Below, piece after piece: positions 43,936-50,749 of a DNA stretch of 64,000 nt (its first letter is position 1; every line of letters starts with the position of its first letter). The stretch comes from an uncultured Steroidobacter sp. GTDB lineage: Bacteria; Pseudomonadota; Gammaproteobacteria; Steroidobacterales; Steroidobacteraceae. The stretch lies in the NCBI GenBank assembly GCA_938008435.1, contig CALLKK010000009.1:248001-312000 (forward strand). The letters run 5' to 3'. The translations under genes and the position numbers were made by a program. The notes beneath the pieces were generated by a model that saw nothing but the letters and a program-made list of their open reading frames with translations, was not told where the DNA came from and ran no database searches.

Positions 43936-45305
43936 GCAGAAGAATGCGCCTGTCGTCCGCGCGGCTTGCGTTCGTATTCGTGGCGCTCTTCGCCACGGGC
44001 GTGAGCCTGCTGCTGACGGCTGTTTATTTTCTGACCGCACGCGTGCTCGATCGCGAGGTCGATGCGGTCATCCGCTCCGAAGCGAACAATCTCGTCGACG
44101 AATACATGCGCGGCGGGCTGGTGCAGCTCGTCGCCACCCTGCATAGACGCGCCGACAACTGGGGCCGAACCGGCGCCGTTTATCTACTCACCGAAGCGAA
44201 CGGTTATCCGATCGCCGGCAATCTCGCGGGCTGGCCGCGCGACGTGACGGACTACGGCGATTGGATCGAGTTCTACATCGATGCCAGCGAATCCGGCGGC
44301 GTGAACCAACATCCCGTCCGCGCGCAGGCGCTCCTCCTGCCCGGCGGACGGCAACTGCTCGTCGGCACGGACATTCTCGAACGCAGACGACTCGCCTCGC
44401 GTCTGCGCACCGCGATGTTCTGGGGCATGGGCTCGTCGGTCGCGCTCGCCGCGCTCATCGGCATCGGTTATTCCAGACGCGTCAGACGACGTGTCGCACT
44501 CATCGCCGACGCTTGCCGGCGCATCATGGACGGCAATCTCGCCGAGCGTCTGCCGATCGATGCCTCGCACGATGAGTTCGACGAGCTCGCGACCGCCGTC
44601 AATCGCATGCTCGATCGCATTCAGCATCAAACCGAGATCCTGCAGACCACGTTCGACAGCGCCGCACACGATCTGCGCGCACCGCTCTATCGTGCGCGCG
44701 TACGCACGGAGGAAGCGCTGCAGCACGAAGACCTGAGCGCCGCCGCGCGCGAGACGATGGAAGCCACACTTGCCGAGCTCGACCGCGTGCAACGCACGCT
44801 GGGCACGCTCTTGCAGATTGCGCAGGCCGAAGGCCGCGGCCGGCAAGTCGCCACCGAAGACGTGAATCTCGCCTCGCTGGCGCGCGAAATGGTCGAGCTC
44901 TATCAGCCCGAGGCCGGCACGCGCGGTATCGGTCTCGACTATCGAGGCGGCGAGGTCGCGGAGCTGCGCGGGAGCCGTCAGCTGCTCGCGCAAGCGATCG
45001 TCAATCTGCTCGAAAATGCGCTCAAGTACGTTCCCGCAGGCGGACATGTCACGGTGGAAGTCACCACCTCGCGCGAGCACATCGCGCTCGTCGTTGCCGA
45101 CGACGGTCCAGGCATTCCCGAGCACGAACGCGAGCGCATCTTGCAACCGTTCGTACGCCTGGAGCGTGACCGCAAGCAGCCTGGCAGCGGTCTCGGGCTC
45201 AGCCTGGTCGCTGCCGTGATGCGTTTGCACGACGGCACGCTCGCGCTCGAAAACAACGATCCGGGCTTACGCGTGAAGTGCCTGTTGCCGCGAGCTCGCT
45301 CGTAA
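43932..45305 (+). CDS. Sensor histidine kinase with HAMP domain
   Basis: This 457 aa inner-membrane kinase is the partner of the preceding regulator. TM1 (about 12-34), a periplasmic sensor domain of about 120 residues and TM2 (about 163-180) are followed by a HAMP domain. His246 lies in FDSAAHDLRAPL, a slightly degenerate H-box. The N box is ENALKYVP, the G1 box DDGPGIP and the G2 box GSGLGLSLV. The periplasmic part has the motif DNWGRTGAVYLLTEANGYPIAGNLAGWP typical of a PAS/Cache-like fold. The signal is unknown. The frame extends upstream, but that portion overlaps the regulator. Confidence 0.92.
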   Translation: MSRRMRLSSARLAFVFVALFATGVSLLLTAVYFLTARVLDREVDAVIRSEANNLVDEYMRGGLVQLVATLHRRADNWGRTGAVYLLTEANGYPIAGNLAGWPRDVTDYGDWIEFYIDASESGGVNQHPVRAQALLLPGGRQLLVGTDILERRRLASRLRTAMFWGMGSSVALAALIGIGYSRRVRRRVALIADACRRIMDGNLAERLPIDASHDEFDELATAVNRMLDRIQHQTEILQTTFDSAAHDLRAPLYRARVRTEEALQHEDLSAAARETMEATLAELDRVQRTLGTLLQIAQAEGRGRQVATEDVNLASLAREMVELYQPEAGTRGIGLDYRGGEVAELRGSRQLLAQAIVNLLENALKYVPAGGHVTVEVTTSREHIALVVADDGPGIPEHERERILQPFVRLERDRKQPGSGLGLSLVAAVMRLHDGTLALENNDPGLRVKCLLPRARS

Positions 45306-45319
45306 GCGCACGCTGCGCG

Positions 45320-46120
45320 TCACTCGACCTCGACCTTGATCCAGATGTGCTGAGAATCGCTGGCGGTGGAATGTCGGCGCGAGAGCACGCCGCTTTGTGT
45401 CGCACCGCTCGACGTGTCGACACCGCCGAGCGAGATCCATTCGCCCAAACGCGCCGTCAGCTGCGTCGCGAGCGACTGCGTGTGCACAGCGCCATCCCGC
45501 AATGTTTCGGCGCGCTGCTCGACGTCGAGCACGACGCGCTCGCCGTTCACGCGTGGCGTCACCAGGAACCCGTCGGCGAGATCGCGATATTGCGTCGAGA
45601 GCGCACGCCATCCGCGGCGTCCGCCGTGCGCGACGGCGGTGACGAGCGGCACGCTCGCGCCGGTCGCGATATACGCCGATGAGCCTTCGAGCACGGTCAC
45701 GTTCGCAACGGCATCGTCCGCGATACGCAGCGTCGAGCTAGACGCGCCCACCGAGACTCGCGAGCGGGACTGCGTGCGTTCGCTCGCCGCGGTGCGCGTC
45801 GAATGCACGGCGCCGCCTGCCGCGAGCGTTTGATCCGTTTGCGCAGTGGCGCTCCCGCGCCGCACGAAGACGCGCAACTGACGCGCCTCGCGGTCGATTT
45901 GCGCAAGCGCGCTCTTGAGCTGCGCAAGGTTCGCTGAGCTCGCGCGCACGAACAGCGTGTAGCCCGTGCCGCTCAACGCGCCGCCCGGTTCGAGCAGCGG
46001 TTGCAAGATCGGTATCACCTCCTCGGCGGTGCGATGCTCGAGCTCGATCGTCTCGAGCGACTGGGCCAAGGCAGCCCAGCTCACCAAGAAGACGGCCAGC
46101 GTGCGCGCGATGAGGGACAC
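45320..46120 (-). CDS. Minimal stand-alone secretin-like exported protein
   Basis: The 266 aa protein uses a GTG start with GAGGGG upstream and has a signal peptide (about 1-19, cleavage after ALAQ). An N1-type domain follows (residues about 21-88, ETIELEHRTAEEVIPILQPL through LRVFVR). A secretin-core-like segment comes next (VTVLEGSSAYIATGASVPLVT, DGFLVTPRVNGERVVLDVEQ, GEWISLGG). It lacks the rest of a secretin and the N0 domain. No type II/III secretion or pilus gene is in the window. It is downstream of the 131 aa gene on the same strand, 18 nt apart. It may be a remnant or a specialised adaptor. Confidence 0.75.
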   Translation of the reverse strand: MSLIARTLAVFLVSWAALAQSLETIELEHRTAEEVIPILQPLLEPGGALSGTGYTLFVRASSANLAQLKSALAQIDREARQLRVFVRRGSATAQTDQTLAAGGAVHSTRTAASERTQSRSRVSVGASSSTLRIADDAVANVTVLEGSSAYIATGASVPLVTAVAHGGRRGWRALSTQYRDLADGFLVTPRVNGERVVLDVEQRAETLRDGAVHTQSLATQLTARLGEWISLGGVDTSSGATQSGVLSRRHSTASDSQHIWIKVEVE

Positions 46121-46138
46121 CGCCCCTCGCTCTCCTTT

Positions 46139-46534
46139 TTACGGAAGCTGGATCTTGCCGCCGCGACCCGGCGGTCCGCCGGTCAGGTTCGGGACAGGGC
46201 CCTGCGGCACCACGAGCTGCGAGGCGGCCTGGCGACGCAGCTCTTGGATTTGTTGCACGGTGCGCTCGACCGCTGCCGCGGCGGCCTGACCAAAGCCCGC
46301 AATTGCCTGGTCGAGCGTGGCGGCTTCGATCTCGAAACTGATCGGCAGCGGCCCCATACTGGTCATGATCTCGGCTTGTCCGAGAAAGACGGGCTGGCGA
46401 CTGGCGTCGAGGCTACCGTCGCTCTTCACCGGCGTGAGCCGGCGAATGGCACCGACCTTGCGATCGGTGAATGTCTCCTCCAAATACATGGAAGCCGCAT
46501 CCATTTGCGCTTCCTGATCGCGGTCCTCGGCCAT
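46139..46534 (-). CDS. Conserved-looking cytoplasmic protein of unknown function, 131 aa
   Basis: The start has CGGAG five bases upstream. The N-terminal part has MYLEETFTDRKVGAIRRLTPV and DASRQPVFLGQAEIMTSMGPLPISFEIEAATLDQAI. These segments suggest a small beta-rich domain, followed by an amphipathic Ala/Gln-rich helix (AFGQAAAAAVERTVQQIQELRR) and a Gly/Pro-rich tail. There is no signal peptide or membrane span. It is upstream of the secretin-like gene (18 nt) and the two probably form an operon. No family is recognised. Confidence 0.6.
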   Translation of the reverse strand: MAEDRDQEAQMDAASMYLEETFTDRKVGAIRRLTPVKSDGSLDASRQPVFLGQAEIMTSMGPLPISFEIEAATLDQAIAGFGQAAAAAVERTVQQIQELRRQAASQLVVPQGPVPNLTGGPPGRGGKIQLP

Positions 46535-46608
46535 CGTTGCTCCGAAAATGGGTGTGTTATGACAGTAGACCAGTGCGCCAACGCACGATCAAGCCGCTCC
46601 GGCGGGAA

Positions 46609-46638
46609 CTTCATGGCCCCGGACCGGGCGGCTACAAT
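46609..46638 (+). promoter_or_regulatory. Candidate promoter of the 98 aa gene
   Basis: TACAAT (46633-46638) is a good -10 box about 45 nt upstream of the ATG at 46684. The -35 candidate CTTCAT (46609-46614) is weak, with an 18-nt spacer. Confidence 0.35.
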
Positions 46639-46683
46639 AGTGGGAACTTGCGACGAACGACAACTTGCGGGGCACTAACGACC

Positions 46684-46980
46684 ATGCAGGAGAACAATCC
46701 CTTCAGCGAAGCCTTCGGTAAGGCTGTCGATCTCGGCAACAAGATTGCGGACATGGACGAAAAAGCCGATATCTGGGACATCGCAGATGGGTTGCTCGCC
46801 GGCGCGGTTCAGTATTGGCTGTACTCCCGCCAACCGTGCACCGATCCGCGCTGCGAAGAATGCGCGCCGATCAGCACGGCGGAGGGACGCCTCGCCGAGC
46901 TGCAGAGACTGATGCGGCAGTTTGCCGAAGAAAGCGAGTACTTCCATTCGCCGACGGATCGCAACGTCGGCAGAGCCTGA
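46684..46980 (+). CDS. Small protein of unknown function with a cysteine cluster, 98 aa
   Basis: The protein starts MQENNPFSEAFGKAVDLGNKI. It has a short hydrophobic stretch (GLLAGAVQYWLYSRQ) that is too short for a firm membrane span. The motif CTDPRCEECAPIST has three Cys spaced 5 and 2 residues apart, suggesting a metal site or redox centre. A helical tail (EGRLAELQRLMRQFAEE) follows. No family is recognised. A -10-like TACAAT lies 45 nt upstream, supporting an independent transcript. The frame is open further upstream without support. Confidence 0.6.
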   Translation: MQENNPFSEAFGKAVDLGNKIADMDEKADIWDIADGLLAGAVQYWLYSRQPCTDPRCEECAPISTAEGRLAELQRLMRQFAEESEYFHSPTDRNVGRA

Positions 46981-47294
46981 TCGTCATCGAGCATCGCGCG
47001 CGGCACGTGCGTTCGCCTGATACGTCCGCGCGCGATGGCAGCGTTGCTGCGTATTCGTTCGTCACCCAATGCTGCCGCTTGCGGCGCTAGCACGGATCGG
47101 CGTGCAAATCCACCCCGTTGCGTAGCATTTCTCCCGCAGCCGCAATGCTGCTTTTCTATCTCTTTGAATCGTAATGCGGCATCTGCGCAACGCTCGCGAA
47201 CGGCTTCGTTCTGAGAACCAGCGCACACCTCGTTGAGCGCAGGCTTCTCCAGACTTCGCGCCCGGGAATCCGATCGCCCGGAGGCCTGTGTTGA
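46981..47294. other. Intergenic region with no recognised feature
   Basis: These 314 nt separate two small genes on the plus strand. I found no convincing open frame, RNA gene or strong hairpin. Confidence 0.4.
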
Positions 47295-47636
47295 ATGAGC
47301 ATGCTGAAGAATCTCAAGCTGCGTCATCGCGCCTACGTATGTGCGTACAACTCGTTCCGCTTTGCGGCGCGTCTGCGCGGAGACTTGAGCGAGTTCGCTC
47401 CGTCCATCGCCGAGACGATCGAAAGCGTTGGCGATGAGCTCGCCGCCCTCGCGCGTGACAACTGCCCGAACGAAAGCGAGCGACGTCAGTTGATCGAAGG
47501 ACTCGAGGGCGCGCTGCGCGCGCTCGGCCTCTCCGATGCGGCGCAGGTGCACATCGTCTCGCAGCTCGCTCCGCGGATCATGGCCGGCGAGCCCGCGAGC
47601 GCGAGCAAGGAAGCTTGGACCCGCATTGCCGTGTAA
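47295..47636 (+). CDS. Hypothetical protein, 113 aa
   Basis: The protein starts MSMLKNLKLRHRAYVCAYNSF with GGAGG about twelve bases upstream. The N-terminus is basic; the middle is helical and acidic (FAPSIAETIESVGDELAALARD). It ends with a possible helical bundle (LIEGLEGALRALGLSDAAQVHIVSQLAPRI). There is no signal peptide or membrane helix. No family is recognised. It lies 420 nt ahead of the riboswitch-controlled SPOR-like gene on the same strand. Confidence is moderate because the ribosome-binding site is distant. Confidence 0.5.
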   Translation: MSMLKNLKLRHRAYVCAYNSFRFAARLRGDLSEFAPSIAETIESVGDELAALARDNCPNESERRQLIEGLEGALRALGLSDAAQVHIVSQLAPRIMAGEPASASKEAWTRIAV

Positions 47637-47778
47637 TGCCTCGCCGCGGGGGCCTGCAATCGCCGGCCCGCAGTCGTCCCTCGCTCGCTCGCGGCAAGCA
47701 ATTCAACATAACGTCGCTACGCGCGGCTCGCCGCCCTCCCCGCGGGAAGCCCCGGGCGGACCGAAAGCCTCGTCGCGC

Positions 47779-47784
47779 TTGACT
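47779..47784 (+). promoter_or_regulatory. Possible -35 element upstream of the riboswitch
   Basis: TTGACT is placed about 30 nt before the aptamer, where the transcript should begin. No good -10 follows, so this is tentative. Confidence 0.2.
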
Positions 47785-47814
47785 TCTTGTTCGCCACTGC
47801 CGCAGCATCAAGGC

Positions 47815-47903
47815 GAGCTCAAGGGCAAACTCGTCGAAAGGCGAGGACGCAAAGCTTCCGGTCTAACGGAGATTTCTCCCAAGACAGCGGGGTTGCCTCA
47901 GAT
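47815..47903 (+). ncRNA. c-di-GMP-I (GEMM) riboswitch
   Basis: The sequence matches the conserved core of the c-di-GMP-I aptamer. GGCAA (47824-47828) pairs with TTGCC (47893-47897) as P1. A 6-bp stem CTCGTC/GGCGAG carries a GAAA tetraloop (47836-47839). The invariant GACGCAAAGC follows (47846-47855). The third arm pairs GTCT (47861-47864) with AGAC (47882-47885) and is capped by GGAGA-TT-TCTCC. The strand ends AGCGGGGTTGCC, as in known members. It lies about 150 nt upstream of the SPOR-like gene on the same strand. A -35-like TTGACT is at 47779-47784, without a clear -10. The expression platform is not obvious; a short hairpin GGCGC-CTGT-GCGCC is at 47969-47982. Confidence 0.93.
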
Positions 47904-48055
47904 CGGTTCGCACCGCGGCACCAACGCGCGGACAGTAAGAACACCAAGCGAACGATCCGTGACCTGACGGCGCCTGTGCGCCTTCCCCGCTGCTTGTGAC
48001 TTTGCGCAGGAGCGCTCTGGCTCGTGTAGTTGCGCTGCTAGTTGGGGAAGGAATC

Positions 48056-49858
48056 GTGGAGAATAACACAGGTACAGCCTACGCGGAGGCGCCCGATCCA
48101 ACCGCGAGTGTGCTCAAGCCCTCCGGCGATGACAGCACACCGCTCTTCCTTATCAATCTGTGCGCGTCGATGACGCCGATTCAGCTGGCGAGCAAGGCGC
48201 TGCCCGGCCTCGAAAGCTACAAGCTCTATCAACTCACGCGCGTCGAAGATGGTCGTACGCGCTATCGCCTGCGGCTCGGCTTCTTTGCCACCGAGGCGGA
48301 AGCGGAAGAAGTGCTCGTCAAAGTGCGCGAGCAGTATCCCACCGCCTTCACCGCCTGCCTGAGCGACGAAGATATGCGCCATGTGCGCGGCTTCTCGATG
48401 CCGAAGCCCGCCGCCAAGCCTGCGCTGAGCGTTGTTTCGACAACGAGCACGCCGAAGCCGGCCGCCGCCCAACAGGCTGCGCCGCGCACAACTGCGACCA
48501 CCGCTACGCCGCCGAAGGCAGCTCCCGTCACCGCGCCGCCCAAAGCGCCGCGTCCGAGCGCGCAAACTTCGGCGCCGTCGCCCGCCGTTGGCGCTGCCGC
48601 AAAACGCGAGGCAAGCGCCGCCGCGAACACAGCCACGACCAGCACGAAAACGCCGGTGCTCGATGCGATGCTCGGGCTCGACGAGCTGCGTTGGGAGGAT
48701 CCTGAACCCGTATCGCCCACACCGAGCAAGCGCGCGGCGAGCACGCCGCCGCGCTCGGATGCTGCCGCTGCGCGCGCTGGCGCACGCCCGAACGCGTCGG
48801 TGGCCGCATCCACCCAACGCGAAACGAAACTCGATACTGCTGCGAGCGCGAAGCTGCCGACGCTCGATCTCGCGCTCTCGGATCCGCCGCCACCGCCCGT
48901 CGAAAAGCCGGCGCGCGCGGCTAACGAGCCGTTCCATGTCGGCAAGGGCGTCGCAATCCCTGCCACGCCGCTGTCGCTTGCGCCCGAGCCGACGGGCGCA
49001 GCCGGCACGTCGTCTCCTGCAAAGGCCGCTCCAGCCGCGCATGCCGCACGCCCCGCCGCGGCAGCACCGAAGAGTGCTGCGCCGGCAGCCACGAGGAACG
49101 CTCCGCAATATCCCGACCTCGACAGCACGCAAACGATCCGCGCGCTCACGGCCGAAGAGCTGAACGACGAGAATCAGGAAAAGTGGTTCGCGATTCAGCT
49201 CGCCATCTCCGAGCAGCCGGTCAACCTCGAAACGATGCCGCATCTCGACATCTTCGAGGCGTATCGCCTGTACTCGGTGGCAACGGCCGGCAGCGGCAAG
49301 ATCATTCATTCGCTGCGGCTCGGCTTCTTCAAAGAGATGGTCTCGGCGGAGGCCGTGGCCGGTTATCTCAAGAGCTTCTTCAGCGCGCCCACGGTGATTC
49401 GTGTGAGCGTCGCAGAACACGAACGGTTCAAGGACGCGACCCTGCCGAAGAAGCCCGCCATCAAGAAATCGAACGTCGTCGAGCTCGAAAGCGCGCGTAC
49501 CACGCGCGCGCCGACCGTGCCCACCGTGACTGCGGCAGTCACGGACGCGAGCATCACAGGCTCCTTCAAGATGACTTCGACGGGGAGCTTTCGCACTTCG
49601 GATACGGGCAAGCAGCGCACGCTAACGCCGGTCAAGCCGGCGGCGAAGAGAGCTGCACCGCCGACGAAGCGCTCCTCGCCGCTCGCTCGCAAGAAGAGCT
49701 CCCTGACCGGGACGCACAAGGCGCTGCAGAAAAAATCTCTCGATGAGCAGTTGCTCGAGGAAGCCAAGCAGGTCGAGCTCACCGAGAGCGGCATCTTCCG
49801 CATTCAGAAAAGCGAGGGCTCGCTGCTCGCACGCCTGGTCGACAAGCTGAAGAAATAA
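48056..49858 (+). CDS. SPOR-like repeat protein under c-di-GMP riboswitch control
   Basis: The protein is about 600 aa and starts at GTG (VENNTGTAYAEAPDP) with GGGGAAGGA four bases upstream. An in-frame GTG at 47996 is possible but lacks a site. Two similar alpha/beta modules resemble SPOR domains: residues about 30-105 (LFLINLCASMTPIQLASKA ... YKLYQLTRVEDGRTRYRLRLGFFATEAEAEEVL) and about 375-455 (WFAIQLAISEQPVNLETM ... YRLYSVATAGSGKIIHSLRLGFF). They are separated by a long Ala/Pro/Thr-rich, probably disordered linker. The C-terminus is basic with a short helical end. No signal peptide or TM is seen. SPOR domains normally bind denuded peptidoglycan; a cytoplasmic version is unusual. Confidence 0.8.
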   Translation: MENNTGTAYAEAPDPTASVLKPSGDDSTPLFLINLCASMTPIQLASKALPGLESYKLYQLTRVEDGRTRYRLRLGFFATEAEAEEVLVKVREQYPTAFTACLSDEDMRHVRGFSMPKPAAKPALSVVSTTSTPKPAAAQQAAPRTTATTATPPKAAPVTAPPKAPRPSAQTSAPSPAVGAAAKREASAAANTATTSTKTPVLDAMLGLDELRWEDPEPVSPTPSKRAASTPPRSDAAAARAGARPNASVAASTQRETKLDTAASAKLPTLDLALSDPPPPPVEKPARAANEPFHVGKGVAIPATPLSLAPEPTGAAGTSSPAKAAPAAHAARPAAAAPKSAAPAATRNAPQYPDLDSTQTIRALTAEELNDENQEKWFAIQLAISEQPVNLETMPHLDIFEAYRLYSVATAGSGKIIHSLRLGFFKEMVSAEAVAGYLKSFFSAPTVIRVSVAEHERFKDATLPKKPAIKKSNVVELESARTTRAPTVPTVTAAVTDASITGSFKMTSTGSFRTSDTGKQRTLTPVKPAAKRAAPPTKRSSPLARKKSSLTGTHKALQKKSLDEQLLEEAKQVELTESGIFRIQKSEGSLLARLVDKLKK

Positions 49859-49951
49859 GCGGCGCAAGACGCCGCGCAGAAAGACGATCGAGCTGCGGCA
49901 GCACGCTCGATCGCCCGCCCCTTCGACGACGCGGACGCGTCGCCGTCTGAC

Positions 49952-50647
49952 TCAGAACCCGATCGTCACGCCGAGCGACGCTGCGTATTGCAGGAACGTG
50001 TCCGACTTGGCGCGAATCCGGCATGAGGCGCCTTCGGCATCGGACACGCAGAACAGATCGCCGTGCGAATCGAGCATGGTCACGAACGCACGCGCATCCA
50101 GGCGGATGCCAATGTGCTCTGCGATCGGAAAACGCAAGCCGCCGCCGACTGAGAAAGCGAATTTGGTTTCATCGTCGTAGCCAGCCGCGCTGGGCTTGAA
50201 ACGCGCCGCCCCGACCGACATGCCGAAATACGGAATGACGTAGCGCGCATCCGGATGACTGACGGTGCCGCCAATCTGCAGGTACTCGACTTTCATGTCG
50301 AGCGGCGTCGCGCCTTCGACCTCGCTGTCCAAGTTCATGTAGAAGAGCTCGTAGTGACGCCAATGCTCGTCAGCGACGTCGAAGAACAGTCCCCAGGTCG
50401 ATCCCGCATCGAGATCGCGCTCCGTCCCGTCGGCGGGATCTTCGAACTCTCCGCCTGCGAGATAACCCACGAACGGCATGAGCTCGAAGCGGTTGTATGC
50501 GCGCTCGGGCTCTCCGGCAAACGCAGGACGCCATGCAAGCAGCGTCAGCGCGCACGTAGCCAGCGTCCACAGAATGCCTGTGCGCACGCACTCGGCGCGT
50601 TCTGCCTGCCCAGTTCCCTGCGAGCCATTCCATTTAAATGTCAGCAT
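49952..50647 (-). CDS. Outer-membrane beta-barrel (porin-like) protein
   Basis: The 231 aa precursor has a signal peptide with a long basic N-region (cleavage near PAFAGE). The mature part alternates hydrophobic residues in strands: RFELMPFVGYLAGGEFE, MKVEYLQIGGTVSH, VIPYFGMSVGAARF, KFAFSVGGGLRFPIAEHIGIRLDARAFV. The terminal ASLGVTIGF ends with Phe, the outer-membrane insertion signal. This is an 8-10 strand small barrel of the OmpA/OprF-like class. The function is unknown. It diverges from the glucan synthase gene, 102 nt apart, so the two may be co-regulated. Confidence 0.85.
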   Translation of the reverse strand: MLTFKWNGSQGTGQAERAECVRTGILWTLATCALTLLAWRPAFAGEPERAYNRFELMPFVGYLAGGEFEDPADGTERDLDAGSTWGLFFDVADEHWRHYELFYMNLDSEVEGATPLDMKVEYLQIGGTVSHPDARYVIPYFGMSVGAARFKPSAAGYDDETKFAFSVGGGLRFPIAEHIGIRLDARAFVTMLDSHGDLFCVSDAEGASCRIRAKSDTFLQYAASLGVTIGF

Positions 50648-50749
50648 TCGACGACTCCCACGATCGATCCACGGGCGCGCGATCGAGCGCGCGCAAGGCC
50701 GCTACGTTAACATGATGCTCATGCCCTGCATGAGCCCTTCGGTCTGCCA

